From: Streptococcus sp. VT 162
GTDB lineage: Bacteria > Bacillota > Bacilli > Lactobacillales > Streptococcaceae
Assembly (NCBI GenBank): GCA_000688775.2
Contig: CP007628.2
Location: 1 to 64,000 of the forward strand
DNA length: 64,000 nucleotides
Direction: 5' to 3'
In this document: positions 1 to 8,479 of the stretch, piece by piece
How the letters are laid out: every line of letters begins with the position of its first letter
How positions within the stretch are numbered: the first letter of the stretch is position 1
Notes under the pieces: model-generated
Databases searched by the model: none
Told to the model about the DNA's origin: nothing
What the model saw: the letters and a program-made list of their open reading frames with translations, nothing else
Translations under genes and position numbers: made by a program

Positions 1-38
1 GTGAAAAGGCGGTGTCTTAACCCCTTGACCAACGGACC
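1..38 (-). tRNA. tRNA-Glu(TTC), 5' part only
   Basis: Read on the minus strand this is the 5' half of a tRNA: acceptor strand GGTCCGT, D-arm, and anticodon stem CCGCC followed by loop TTTTCAC, whose middle three bases are TTC. The gene runs off the left edge of the window before the 3' half of the anticodon stem. A tRNA-Glu flanking comE is the arrangement I recall from pneumococcus. Confidence 0.85.
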
Positions 39-89
39 ATCTATCTGTAGCAGATATAACCATTATATCAATTTCTTACTAATTGTCAA

Positions 90-842
90 TCACTTTTTAG
101 ATTTTTTCTCTAGAATATCTTTTAGTTTGCGGACTTTTAAACGAGTAATCGGACAACGATGATCTTCATAAAAGACAACTTCTAAATTCTTTCGATCAAT
201 TTCTCTCACATTTCCCACATTGACAAGGAAAGATTTATGGGAGCAATAAAATCGCTGGGTATGTTTGTCCTTTTCCTGAATATCTGTCATAGTTCCATAG
301 AATTCTTTTGCAAAATTCTTCCCGATAATTCGCAGTTTATGAGAAACACCTGTGGTTTCGATATACAATATATCGTGGTAAGGGATTTTTAAATCATTTC
401 CCTTATAGTTGTAATCAAAATAGTCTACAACATCTTCGTTTTCAAGTAGCATGCTTTTGGTATAGAAGATATTCTGCTCGATACGTTTTTTAAACAATTC
501 ATCATTGATGTCTTTATCAACGAAATCTAGGGCTGATACCTGGTATTTGTAGGTTAAGGTAGCAAATTCAGATCGACTGGTAATAAAGACAATAATAGCA
601 TAGGGATTGTGATGACGGATAAATTGTGCTACTTCAAAGCCCTTTTTCTCGATTCCATGAATATCGATATCTAGGAAATAAAGCTGGTTTACTTCATCAT
701 TTTCAATATATTCCTTAAACTCACGAACTTTTCCTGTTGTCTTATATGAAATAGGAATATTCGATTCTTCCGAGATTTCATTTAATATTCTCTCTAGTCT
801 CACTTGATGTTCAATAACATCTTCTAAAATTAATACTTTCAT
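90..842 (-). CDS. comE: ComE, competence response regulator
   Basis: This 250-residue response regulator receives phosphate from ComD and activates the early competence genes. An N-terminal receiver domain (about 1-120) has the acidic pair E7/D8 and the expected phosphoacceptor Asp58 in LYFLDIDIHG. The C-terminal LytTR DNA-binding domain (about 145-245) includes FYCSHKSFLVN. The start codon overlaps the comD stop by 4 bp (ATGA type), so translation is coupled and comC-comD-comE form one minus-strand unit. Its likely targets in this window are the direct-repeat boxes upstream of comC, comW and comA. Length and domain order match pneumococcal ComE. No damage is seen. Confidence 0.97.
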   Translation of the reverse strand: MKVLILEDVIEHQVRLERILNEISEESNIPISYKTTGKVREFKEYIENDEVNQLYFLDIDIHGIEKKGFEVAQFIRHHNPYAIIVFITSRSEFATLTYKYQVSALDFVDKDINDELFKKRIEQNIFYTKSMLLENEDVVDYFDYNYKGNDLKIPYHDILYIETTGVSHKLRIIGKNFAKEFYGTMTDIQEKDKHTQRFYCSHKSFLVNVGNVREIDRKNLEVVFYEDHRCPITRLKVRKLKDILEKKSKK

Positions 843-2158
843 TCGAATTCCCTCTTAAATCTAATAATTTGTCTGAATGTGTTGTCTTCCATCTCAGTTT
901 CTAAGATAATGTTGTCATACTTATCTAAGATCTCTTTGACATTATTAAGTCCTAAACCTCTATTTCTTCCCTTGGTAGAAAAACCTAAGGCAAATAGATC
1001 CTCTGAAGGAGTCATAGTGATTTTGCATGAATTCTGGATAACTATAACTGTTTCAAAATCCATTTTAATGACTGCAACTTCCATTTGTTTCAAGTAACTA
1101 TCTGCAGCACCTTCAACGGCATTGTTTAATAAAATGCTCATGATACGAACAAGATCAAGTAAATCTATTGACAGTCTAGTAATGATATCCTTTACTTCCA
1201 ATGTAAACTCTACATCATTTTTTCGTGCATAGACAATCGATTGAGCAATTAAACTCCGTAAAGCAGAGTCTTCTATATTATTTAAATCAAAGTAAGTATA
1301 TTTTTCTGATCTCAATTTCTGATTTGCTTTTACTAGGACTTCATTGTAAACCCTGTTAATTTCTTGTAAATCACCACTGTCAATCGCCATTTGCATGCTG
1401 ACAAGCATCCCTGCATAGTCATGACGAAAACCTCGAATTTCATTATACAACTCCACAATTTCATCAGTATAAGTCTGTAAATGTTTTTGTTCAAATTTCT
1501 TTTGTTTTAGAGCAATCTCTTTTTCAATTTGAACCTTGTGAGAATTCATTGCAAAGAAAATCAATAACAAGCAAATAAAAACAATGGTTGATAAAATACT
1601 TCCGAAGCTATTTAAATGATGAGTTGTACTTACTATATCTGAAATAAACAATAAAATATGCAAACCAAAGAAAGCAACTATTACTTTTTTTAAAAAAGGG
1701 TACAGATAATCTTTATCAAAATATTTAATTTCCAGATGAAAATAACGAATTATTATTAGAATAGAAAAATAAGTCATCAACAATACTACTAAAAGGAATG
1801 TACTTTTATAGTGTAATACTACTTCATCTCCTGTTATAGAAGATAAGGTTACGGATATAAAAGTATGAGTACTGTGATATAATAAAGACAATAGTAAACT
1901 GATAAAAATAGCTTTGTATTTTTCAGACTTCTTTAACTTTCTTAAATAAAGGTACACAACCAAAGGAAATAAAAATTTAGACAAAGCAAAACTATTAGAA
2001 AATACTAGTGTAATAATTTCTTCAAGTATAAAAACTGAGATACATGTGTAACAGAAAAAAACAATTTGTTCTTTTCTATTTATTTTACAAATCCATTCAT
2101 AACTTTTGCTAATGATGAGAAAATAAAAAATAGCTATCCCTAATCCAAATAAATCCAT
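839..2158 (-). CDS. comD: ComD, competence pheromone receptor histidine kinase
   Basis: This is a 439-residue membrane histidine kinase that senses the competence-stimulating peptide. The N-terminal ~205 residues are a run of hydrophobic membrane segments (for example LFPLVVYLYL and FGLHILLFISD). They are followed by a cytoplasmic coiled linker and the kinase core, with phosphorylation motif RGFRHDYAG (His246) and the ATP-binding stretch GRNRGLGLNN near the C-terminus. From memory of pneumococcal ComD, the kinase half is very similar while the first ~150 residues differ widely, as expected for a pherotype-specific sensor matched to the unusual ComC next door. It starts 20 bp after comC and overlaps comE by 4 bp. 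Confidence 0.97.
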   Translation of the reverse strand: MDLFGLGIAIFYFLIISKSYEWICKINRKEQIVFFCYTCISVFILEEIITLVFSNSFALSKFLFPLVVYLYLRKLKKSEKYKAIFISLLLSLLYHSTHTFISVTLSSITGDEVVLHYKSTFLLVVLLMTYFSILIIIRYFHLEIKYFDKDYLYPFLKKVIVAFFGLHILLFISDIVSTTHHLNSFGSILSTIVFICLLLIFFAMNSHKVQIEKEIALKQKKFEQKHLQTYTDEIVELYNEIRGFRHDYAGMLVSMQMAIDSGDLQEINRVYNEVLVKANQKLRSEKYTYFDLNNIEDSALRSLIAQSIVYARKNDVEFTLEVKDIITRLSIDLLDLVRIMSILLNNAVEGAADSYLKQMEVAVIKMDFETVIVIQNSCKITMTPSEDLFALGFSTKGRNRGLGLNNVKEILDKYDNIILETEMEDNTFRQIIRFKREFE

Positions 2159-2178
2159 TACTCTCTACCTTTATTTCA

Positions 2179-2304
2179 TTACTTTCTTCTTGGAAAAATA
2201 AGATTACGAATTGTTTCTGAAATTCTCCAATCTCCACCCCGAATCTCCTGCAATTCTGCCTCTGTTACTTCTTTAAATTGTTCCAACTTTACTGTATTTT
2301 TCAT
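2179..2304 (-). CDS. comC: ComC, competence-stimulating peptide precursor
   Basis: This 41-residue peptide gene was found by reading the minus strand upstream of comD. A double-glycine leader of 24 residues (starting MKNTVKLEQF, ending LQEIRGG) precedes the predicted mature pheromone DWRISETIRNLIFPRRK, 17 residues with an acidic first residue, Arg at position 3 and a basic C-terminus, the pattern of mitis-group CSPs. ComA/ComB, encoded at 34271-37786, would cleave after GG and export it. The start ATG has an upstream GGAGAT ribosome binding site. The mature sequence is not CSP-1 or CSP-2 of S. pneumoniae as I remember them. It resembles CSPs reported from oral commensals, and this is the strongest hint that the strain is not a pneumococcus. 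Confidence 0.96.
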   Translation of the reverse strand: MKNTVKLEQFKEVTEAELQEIRGGDWRISETIRNLIFPRRK

Positions 2305-2331
2305 AATGAAATCTCCTGTATTATTTTTTCT

Positions 2332-2347
2332 TGTAAGTTAACTTACA
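2332..2347. repeat. Perfect 16-bp palindrome in the comC leader
   Basis: TGTAAGTTAACTTACA lies between the comC -10 box and its ribosome binding site, so it is in the 5' leader of the comCDE transcript, very near the predicted transcription start. It could form an 8-bp hairpin or bind a protein dimer. I recall a similar inverted repeat at this place in pneumococcus; its role is not known to me. Confidence 0.7.
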
Positions 2348-2352
2348 CACCT

Positions 2353-2419
2353 ATTATACAAAATGAAGACCATGTAAGAAAAAATTCTTCCCAACTGTAC
2401 ATTTTTGCACCTGAAACGC
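2353..2419 (-). promoter_or_regulatory. comC promoter with ComE-box direct repeats
   Basis: On the minus strand GCGTTTCAG (2411-2419) is followed after 12 bp by ACAGTTGGG (2390-2398), then 31 bp, then a -10 box TATAAT (2353-2358). Two imperfect 9-bp repeats 12 bp apart are the known ComE-binding arrangement. The comA and comW promoters here have exactly the same spacings, which supports the call. Confidence 0.88.
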
Positions 2420-2424
2420 ACTTT

Positions 2425-2456
2425 TTTAAGAAAAAAGCTGGGATTTACCCCAGCTT
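2425..2456 (-). terminator. Intrinsic terminator of tRNA-Arg
   Basis: On the minus strand AAGCTGGG and CCCAGCTT form an 8-bp stem (2435-2456) followed by a run of T. It lies just after tRNA-Arg and before the comC promoter, separating the two units. Confidence 0.8.
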
Positions 2457-2469
2457 CACATCTAAAATT

Positions 2470-2542
2470 GATCCCAGCAGGATTCGAACCTGCGACCGTT
2501 CGCTTAGAAGGCGAATGCTCTATCCAGCTGAGCTATGAGACC
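2470..2542 (-). tRNA. tRNA-Arg(TCT)
   Basis: A complete 73-nt cloverleaf on the minus strand: acceptor GGTCTCA...TGGGATC, D-arm, anticodon stem TTCGC/GCGAA with loop CTTCTAA (anticodon TCT), and T-arm with GGTTCGAATCC. CCA is not encoded. It sits upstream of comC, as in pneumococcus. Confidence 0.95.
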
Positions 2543-2585
2543 TAACATGACCATTCTATCAAAAAACAAGAGCTAAGTCAATCTT

Positions 2586-3065
2586 CTATTTGTGGTAAGG
2601 AGAACCCTGTTGAATTGTAAAAGCACGGTAAATTTGTTCAACTAAAACCAATCTCATTAACTGATGTGGTAATGTCAGACGTCCAAAACTGACAGAAAGA
2701 TTGGCCCTATTTTTTACAACAGGAGCTAGACCCAAACTTCCTCCAATGATAAAAGTAAGCGTTGAATATCCTTTGATAGAAGCTTGCTCTAGTTGCTTAC
2801 TAAATTCCTCTGAGGAGAGTGTTTTTCCTTCAATGGCTAGTACAACGACAAAGTCTCTTTCTCCAACCTTAGAAAGAATTCTTTCACCTTCTGTTTCCAA
2901 GATTTTTTGGTTTTCTAATTCACTGGCTTTGTCAGGTGTCTTCTCATCAGTGAGCTCAATCATTTCTAATTTGGCGAAACGTGAAATTCGTTTGACATAT
3001 TCAGCAATTCCATCTTTAAGGTATTTTTCTTTTAATTTTCCTACTGTTACAATTTTTATTTTCAT
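2586..3065 (-). CDS. rlmH: RlmH, 23S rRNA (pseudouridine-1915-N3)-methyltransferase
   Basis: This 159-residue SPOUT-family methyltransferase methylates pseudouridine 1915 in helix 69 of 23S rRNA on assembled ribosomes. The start [20 protein letters not shown] and the SAM-binding knot near the C-terminus (FIIGGSLGL, then the LPHQLMR segment and EQIYRAFTI) are diagnostic, and the length equals the family norm. It is divergently transcribed from htrA, with a DnaA box in the gap between them. No cotranscribed neighbour is apparent. The ORF is intact. Confidence 0.96.
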   Translation of the reverse strand: MKIKIVTVGKLKEKYLKDGIAEYVKRISRFAKLEMIELTDEKTPDKASELENQKILETEGERILSKVGERDFVVVLAIEGKTLSSEEFSKQLEQASIKGYSTLTFIIGGSLGLAPVVKNRANLSVSFGRLTLPHQLMRLVLVEQIYRAFTIQQGSPYHK

Positions 3066-3156
3066 TCTTCTATTCTATCATATCCACACTTCATTTCACA
3101 TCTTATACACAAAAAAATAATTCAAAATTACTAGTGAATTCACAGAATAAAATGAG

Positions 3157-3219
3157 TTATCCACAACTTGTGTAAAACTTTAAGCTTTTAAGTTTGGATT
3201 AAGTTAATAGGTTTATAAT
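3157..3219 (+). promoter_or_regulatory. htrA promoter with CiaR box and upstream DnaA box
   Basis: TTTAAG (3187-3192), 5 bp, ATTAAG (3198-3203), exactly 10 bp, then TATAAT (3214-3219). This is the CiaR direct repeat in the spacing also seen at the small RNA at 22000. CiaRH control of htrA is established in pneumococcus. A perfect DnaA box TTATCCACA lies upstream at 3157-3165. Confidence 0.85.
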
Positions 3220-3250
3220 CTGAGTAAATAAATAACAAACGGAGGCGTTT

Positions 3251-4447
3251 ATGAAACACTTACAAAAATTTTACAAAAAGGGAGTTAAAGTTCTTGTAAT
3301 CATTCTAATCGGATTTTTAAGTGGTGCCTTAGGAAGTTTCGTAACATTACAACTTTATCAAAAACAAGGAAATCAAGCTACGAATAATAATTCTGGCACT
3401 GTCACTCAAACATCCTATAAAAATGAAAACTCAACCACTCAAGCAGTAAATAAAGTTAAGGATGCTGTTGTCTCAATCATTACTTATTCTTCTTCTAGCA
3501 GTAGACAAAGTAGTGTATTTAATGGTGATGAAACTAATTCTGATTCAGACAATCAACAAATCGCAAGTGAGGGATCAGGTGTTATCTATAAAAAGGATGA
3601 TAAAGATGCCTATCTTGTAACTAATACTCACGTTATCAATGGAGCTTCAAAAGTTGATATCCGCTTAGCAGATGGTACCAAGGTTCCTGGTGAAATTGTC
3701 GGATCTGATACCTTCTCTGATATTGCTGTCGTTAAAATTTCTTCAGAAAAAGTTACAACAGTAGCAGAATTTGGGGATTCAAGTCAACTTAGTGTTGGAG
3801 AAACAGCGATTGCTATCGGTAGTCCTCTAGGTTCAGAATATGCTAATACAGTTACACAGGGAATCATCTCGAGTCTTAATCGAAATGTTTCTCTAAAATC
3901 TGAAGATGGTCAAGCTATTTCAACAAAAGCCATTCAAACAGATACGGCCATTAACCCTGGTAACTCTGGTGGTCCACTTGTAAACATTCAAGGACAAGTA
4001 ATTGGTATAACATCAAGTAAAATTGCAAGTAATGGTGGAACATCTGTAGAAGGTCTTGGTTTTGCAATTCCTTCAAACGATGCTCAAAATATCATTAAAC
4101 AGCTTGAAAGTGATGGTAAAGTGACTCGTCCTGCTCTTGGAATTCAAATGGTCAATCTATCAAATGTTGGAGCTAGTGATCTTAGAAAACTTAACATTCC
4201 AAGTGGCCTCACTTCAGGTGTAGTTGTTCGATCTGTTCAAAACAATATGCCAGCAAATGGACATCTTCAAAAATACGATGTCATTACCAAAGTTGACGAC
4301 AAAGAGATTGCTTCATCAACAGACCTACAACACGCTCTTTACAATCATGCTATTGGAGATACTATCAAAGTAACCTACTACCGTAACGGTAAGGAGGAAA
4401 CTACCTCAATTAAACTAGATAAGAATTCTGGTGATTTAGAGTCTTAA
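3251..4447 (+). CDS. htrA: HtrA surface serine protease
   Basis: This 398-residue DegP/HtrA-type quality-control protease is anchored by one N-terminal membrane segment (about 12-36) and acts outside the membrane. The catalytic triad is visible: His127 (VTNTHVING), Asp157 (DTFSDIAVV) and Ser239 (NPGNSGGP). A single PDZ domain occupies roughly 290-385. In pneumococcus HtrA degrades misfolded secreted proteins, bacteriocins and the competence pheromone, so it dampens competence. The CiaR box in its promoter fits that role. GGAGG precedes the ATG. It is followed 57 bp later by parB, the usual partner near the origin. Confidence 0.97.
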   Translation: MKHLQKFYKKGVKVLVIILIGFLSGALGSFVTLQLYQKQGNQATNNNSGTVTQTSYKNENSTTQAVNKVKDAVVSIITYSSSSSRQSSVFNGDETNSDSDNQQIASEGSGVIYKKDDKDAYLVTNTHVINGASKVDIRLADGTKVPGEIVGSDTFSDIAVVKISSEKVTTVAEFGDSSQLSVGETAIAIGSPLGSEYANTVTQGIISSLNRNVSLKSEDGQAISTKAIQTDTAINPGNSGGPLVNIQGQVIGITSSKIASNGGTSVEGLGFAIPSNDAQNIIKQLESDGKVTRPALGIQMVNLSNVGASDLRKLNIPSGLTSGVVVRSVQNNMPANGHLQKYDVITKVDDKEIASSTDLQHALYNHAIGDTIKVTYYRNGKEETTSIKLDKNSGDLES

Positions 4448-4504
4448 TTGACATCAGTGTAAAGAAAACTTTACAGAAAGTAAAAGATATGTTAGTGTAG
4501 AATC

Positions 4505-5263
4505 ATGGAAAAATTTGAAATGATTTCTATCTCTGAAATACAAAAGAATCCTTACCAACCTCGGAAAGAATTTGATGTAGAAAAATTAAAGGAATTGGCT
4601 CAGTCAATCAAAGAAAATGGGCTCATCCAACCAATCATCGTTCGTCAATCTCCTGTAATTGGTTATGAAATCCTTGCAGGAGAGAGACGATATCGAGCTT
4701 CTCTCTTGGCTGGTCTGACTTCTATTCCAGCCGTTGTAAAGCACCTCTCAGATCAGGAAATGATGATCCAGTCAATCATTGAGAATTTGCAGAGAGAAAA
4801 TTTAAATCCTGTTGAAGAAGCACGCGCCTATGAATCTTTAGTAGAAAAAGGATTTACTCACACTGAGATAGGGGATAAAATGGGGAAATCTCGTCCTTAT
4901 ATCACTAATTTTATTCGTTTGCTTTCCCTACCAGAATATATCTTAACTGAAGTAGAAAATGGAAAAATTTCTCAAGCGCATGCACGTTCTCTAGTTGGTT
5001 TAGACAAAGAGCAGCAAGACTATTTCTTCCAACTAATCAAAAATGAAGATATTTCTGTGAGAAAGTTAGAAGCACTTCTTACAGAGAAAAAACACAAGAA
5101 GCAAAAAAAAAGTGATTCTTTCATCAAAGACGAAGAAGATAAATTAAAAAAACTACTCGGTTTAAGTGTAGAAATTAAACTTTCAAAAAAAGATACTGGA
5201 AAGATTATTATCTCCTTTTCAAGTCAAGAAGAATACGATAGAATTATTAACAGCCTGAGATAA
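4505..5263 (+). CDS. parB: ParB/Spo0J chromosome-partitioning protein
   Basis: This is a 252-residue ParB-family CTP-dependent DNA clamp that loads at parS sites near the origin and recruits SMC condensin. The N-terminal ParB/Srx-like domain contains NPYQPRKEF and the CTP-binding motif LAGERRYRAS (about 57-66). A helix-turn-helix lies near residues 118-140 (THTEIGDKMGKSRPYITNFIRL). The C-terminal part is lysine-rich and ends in a short dimerisation domain. Streptococci lack parA, and none is seen here. A parS-like site is present within tilS at 16835. The ORF directly precedes oriC. Confidence 0.95.
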   Translation: MEKFEMISISEIQKNPYQPRKEFDVEKLKELAQSIKENGLIQPIIVRQSPVIGYEILAGERRYRASLLAGLTSIPAVVKHLSDQEMMIQSIIENLQRENLNPVEEARAYESLVEKGFTHTEIGDKMGKSRPYITNFIRLLSLPEYILTEVENGKISQAHARSLVGLDKEQQDYFFQLIKNEDISVRKLEALLTEKKHKKQKKSDSFIKDEEDKLKKLLGLSVEIKLSKKDTGKIIISFSSQEEYDRIINSLR

Positions 5264-5479
5264 GGCTGTTCTTTTATTTTCTCAACCCACAAATTTATCC
5301 ACCAATTTTTTTATCAAAAAGCCTAATAAATCAAGGATTTTTCTATTTATCCCCAACCTGTGGATAAATACTACTAACATTGTGGATTCTTTTCCCCAAT
5401 CTGTGGAAAAATCCTATTATCTATGGTAAAATAAGTCTAGCACTAAACTACTAAAATCATAGTAAAGGAGGAAAATTAG
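5264..5479. other. oriC segment: DnaA-box cluster upstream of dnaA
   Basis: The parB-dnaA gap is AT-rich and holds several DnaA boxes or near matches: TTATCCACC (5295), TTATCCCCA (5347), TGTGGATAA (5359, reverse), TGTGGATTC (5381, reverse) and CTGTGGAAA (5401, reverse). This is the expected origin of replication together with the cluster after dnaA. No gene is present. The dnaA ribosome binding site AAAGGAGG is at its right end. Confidence 0.88.
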
Positions 5480-6841
5480 TTGAAAGAAAAGCAATTTTGG
5501 AATCGTATTTTAGAATTTGCTCAAGAAAGATTAACTCGATCTATGTATGATTTCTATGCTACACCTGCTGAACTCATCAAAGTAGAAGAAAACACAGCTA
5601 CTATATTTCTACCGAGATCAGAGATGGAAATGGTGTGGGAAAAGCAATTAAAAGATATTATCATTGCTGCTGGTTTTGAAATTTATGATTCTGAAATCAA
5701 ACCTCACTATATTTTCACTAAACCTCAGAGCACAGAATCTCCTCAAGTAAATGATACGAATAGTGTCTCTACTTACGATTACACACCTGCACTACCAACG
5801 ATTCCCTATTCTGAAACAGGATTAAAAGAAAAATATACCTTTGATAACTTTATTCAAGGTGATGGGAATGTTTGGGCGGTGTCTGCTGCACTAGCTGTAT
5901 CTGAAGATTTAGCTCTGACCTATAATCCTCTTTTCATCTATGGAGGACCTGGTCTTGGAAAGACTCACTTACTCAATGCGATTGGAAATGAGATTTTGAA
6001 AAATATTCCTGATGCGCGTGTCAAGTACATTCCTGCCGAAAGCTTTATCAATGACTTTCTTGAACACTTGCGACTTGGGGAAATGGAAAAGTTCAAAAAG
6101 ACTTACCGTAGCCTTGATCTCTTGTTGATCGATGATATCCAATCTCTCAGTGGCAAAAAAGTCGCGACCCAAGAAGAATTTTTCAATACCTTCAATGCTC
6201 TTCATGATAAGCAGAAACAGATTGTCCTAACCAGTGATCGAAGTCCTAAACACCTAGAAGGCCTTGAGGAAAGACTTGTTACACGCTTTAGCTGGGGATT
6301 GACGCAAAATATCACCCCTCCTGACTTTGAGACACGTATCGCCATTCTTCAAAGTAAAACAGAGCACTTGGATTACCATTTCCAAAGTGATACTCTAGAG
6401 TACTTGGCTGGCCAATTTGATTCAAATGTTCGAGAATTGGAAGGAGCAATCAACGATATCACTTTAATTGCCAGAGTGAAGAAGATTAAGGATATTACTA
6501 TTGATATTGCTGCGGAAGCTATTAGAGCACGTAAGCAAGACGCCCGCCAGATACTTGTTATTCCAATTGAGAAAATCCAAACTGAAGTTGGTAATTTTTA
6601 TGGAGTGAGTGTCAAAGAAATGAAAGGTACGAGACGAGTTCAAAACATCGTTTTAGCACGTCAGGTTGCCATGTATCTAGCTAGAGAACTGACAGATAAC
6701 AGTCTTCCAAAAATCGGAAAAGAATTTGGCGGAAAGGATCACACCACCGTTATTCACGCCCATGCTAAAATCAAATCATTGATTGACGAAGACGATAATT
6801 TACGTTTAGAAATAGAAGCAATCAAAAAGAAAATTAAGTAG
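5480..6841 (+). CDS. dnaA: DnaA, replication initiator
   Basis: This is a 453-residue AAA+ initiator that binds the boxes on both sides of its gene and opens oriC. Domain I is about 1-80 and domain II is a variable linker (about 81-115, with [13 protein letters not shown]). The AAA+ domain has Walker A GGPGLGKT (155-162) and Walker [11 protein letters not shown]. The C-terminal DNA-binding domain carries the signature [11 protein letters not shown]. The start is TTG at 5480, chosen because AAAGGAGG sits 10 bp upstream and the N-terminus [15 protein letters not shown] matches the family. Length is normal. Confidence 0.98.
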   Translation: MKEKQFWNRILEFAQERLTRSMYDFYATPAELIKVEENTATIFLPRSEMEMVWEKQLKDIIIAAGFEIYDSEIKPHYIFTKPQSTESPQVNDTNSVSTYDYTPALPTIPYSETGLKEKYTFDNFIQGDGNVWAVSAALAVSEDLALTYNPLFIYGGPGLGKTHLLNAIGNEILKNIPDARVKYIPAESFINDFLEHLRLGEMEKFKKTYRSLDLLLIDDIQSLSGKKVATQEEFFNTFNALHDKQKQIVLTSDRSPKHLEGLEERLVTRFSWGLTQNITPPDFETRIAILQSKTEHLDYHFQSDTLEYLAGQFDSNVRELEGAINDITLIARVKKIKDITIDIAAEAIRARKQDARQILVIPIEKIQTEVGNFYGVSVKEMKGTRRVQNIVLARQVAMYLARELTDNSLPKIGKEFGGKDHTTVIHAHAKIKSLIDEDDNLRLEIEAIKKKIK

Positions 6842-6999
6842 CTTGTGGATAAGTTTTCCTTTCTTATCTTTTTTATCCACATTTTTTAAACAAGCTTAGA
6901 AGCTTAAGTTTACTAAATAGCACTCAGTTTTCCACAGAATTCACACACTCTATTATTACTATTAACTTTCTAATACTAAAAATAAATAAAGGAGAATCC
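6842..6999. other. oriC segment: DnaA boxes between dnaA and dnaN
   Basis: It contains TGTGGATAA (6844, reverse), a perfect TTATCCACA (6873) and TTTTCCACA (6928), plus an inverted AAGCTTAGAAGCTT near 6893. There is no ORF. It also holds the dnaN leader, with ribosome binding site AAAGGAGAA before the ATG at 7000. Confidence 0.8.
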
Positions 7000-8136
7000 A
7001 TGATTCATTTTTCAATTAATAAAAATTTATTTCTACAAGCCTTAAATACCACAAAACGAGCAATAAGCTCTAAAAATGCTATTCCAATTTTATCAACAAT
7101 CAAAATTGACGTTACCAATGAAGGAATTACTTTAATTGGCTCAAACGGGCAAATTTCTATTGAGAATTTCATTTCTCAAAAAAATGAAGATGCTGGTCTC
7201 TTAATCACTTCTTTGGGTTCGATTCTTCTTGAAGCTTCTTTCTTTATCAATGTTGTATCTAGTCTTCCAGATGTAACGCTTGATTTCAAAGAGATTGAAC
7301 AAAAACAAATTGTTTTAACAAGTGGCAAATCAGAAATCACCCTAAAAGGAAAAGATAGCGAACAGTACCCACGAATCCAAGAAATTTCAGCAAGCACACC
7401 TTTGGTTCTAGAAACCAAACTACTAAAGAAAATTATCAATGAAACAGCTTTTGCTGCAAGTACACAAGAAAGTCGTCCCATCTTAACAGGTGTCCACTTC
7501 GTATTGAGCCAACACAAAGAACTAAAAACAGTTGCGACAGACTCACACCGTCTTAGCCAGAAGAAATTGACTCTTGAAAAAAATGGAGATGATTTCGATG
7601 TGGTGATTCCTAGCCGCTCTCTACGCGATTTTTCAGCGGTATTTACAGATGATATTGAAACTGTAGAGATTTTCTTTGCAAATAATCAAATCCTCTTTAG
7701 AAGCGAAAATATTAGCTTCTACACTCGTCTCCTAGAAGGTAATTATCCTGATACAGATCGCTTGATTCCAACAGACTTTAACACTACAATTACTTTTGAT
7801 GTGGTTAATTTGCGTCAATCTATGGAGCGTGCACGTCTCTTATCAAGTGCGACTCAAAATGGTACTGTGAAGCTTGAAATTAAAGGTGGAGTTGTTAGCG
7901 CCCATGTTTACTCTCCAGAGGTTGGTAAAGTAAACGAAGAAATCGATACGGAGCAGGTGACCGGGGATGATTTAACTATTAGTTTTAACCCAACTTACTT
8001 GATTGATTCCCTCAAGGCTTTAAATAGCGAAAAGGTTACTATTAGCTTTATCTCAGCAGTTCGTCCATTTACTCTTGTGCCAGCAGATACTGACGAAGAC
8101 TTCATGCAGCTTATTACACCAGTTCGAACAAATTAA
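7000..8136 (+). CDS. dnaN: DnaN, DNA polymerase III sliding clamp
   Basis: This 378-residue beta clamp forms a dimeric ring around DNA that tethers the replicative polymerase and other repair enzymes. It shows the three-repeat clamp fold, with N-terminal MIHFSINKNLFLQALN and the C-terminal ending FMQLITPVRTN. Streptococcal clamps end in this way rather than in MPMRL. Position after dnaA and full length support the call. A hairpin after the stop probably ends the transcript. Confidence 0.98.
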   Translation: MIHFSINKNLFLQALNTTKRAISSKNAIPILSTIKIDVTNEGITLIGSNGQISIENFISQKNEDAGLLITSLGSILLEASFFINVVSSLPDVTLDFKEIEQKQIVLTSGKSEITLKGKDSEQYPRIQEISASTPLVLETKLLKKIINETAFAASTQESRPILTGVHFVLSQHKELKTVATDSHRLSQKKLTLEKNGDDFDVVIPSRSLRDFSAVFTDDIETVEIFFANNQILFRSENISFYTRLLEGNYPDTDRLIPTDFNTTITFDVVNLRQSMERARLLSSATQNGTVKLEIKGGVVSAHVYSPEVGKVNEEIDTEQVTGDDLTISFNPTYLIDSLKALNSEKVTISFISAVRPFTLVPADTDEDFMQLITPVRTN

Positions 8137-8139
8137 GTG

Positions 8140-8170
8140 AAAGAGGTTGAGCCTGGCTCGCCTCTTTTAT
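8140..8170 (+). terminator. Probable dnaN terminator
   Basis: AAGAGG (8141) pairs with CCTCTT (8161), with an inner GAG/CTC, followed by TTTTAT. A TATAAT box at about 8174 for the next gene overlaps the end of the T-run. Confidence 0.6.
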
Positions 8171-8200
8171 GATATAATCGAAAAAGAAAAGGAGAGTAGT

Positions 8201-8395
8201 ATGTATCAAGTTGGAAATTTTGTTGAAATGAAAAAACCACATGCTTGCACCATCAAGTCAACAGGTAAAAAGGCCAATCGTTGGGAAATCACACGTGTAG
8301 GGGCAGATATCAAAATCAAATGTAGCAATTGTGACCACCTTGTCATGATGAGTCGCTATGATTTTGAACGAAAAATGAATAAGATTATTGACTAA
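8201..8395 (+). CDS. DUF951 family small protein
   Basis: This 64-residue protein of the DUF951 family occurs beside dnaN/ychF in streptococci. A longer reading frame extends to 8147, but the ATG at 8201 has GGAGAG in front and begins MYQVGNFVEMKKPHAC, the conserved family start. Motifs seen are KKPHAC, TGKKANRWEITRVGADIKIKC and SNCDHLVMMSRYDFE. The cysteines could bind metal or pack a small beta fold. Its biochemical role is not known to me. Confidence 0.9.
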   Translation: MYQVGNFVEMKKPHACTIKSTGKKANRWEITRVGADIKIKCSNCDHLVMMSRYDFERKMNKIID

Positions 8396-8479
8396 GAACC
8401 CTTAGTTAGAGGGTTAGCAAGTTTTCCCTTTTTGTGTTATAATGTTAGGGATTGAAATGAGAACGGAGAATGAGAAACT

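Noticed and set aside
3379..3386. Perfect TACGAATA inside htrA
   Set aside because: It lies within coding sequence, without a T-tract and without a suitable gene start after it. Taken as chance; it also shows that the 8-mer alone is weak evidence.
5755..5762. Perfect TACGAATA inside dnaA
   Set aside because: Internal to a coding region with no T-tract and no downstream start; chance match.
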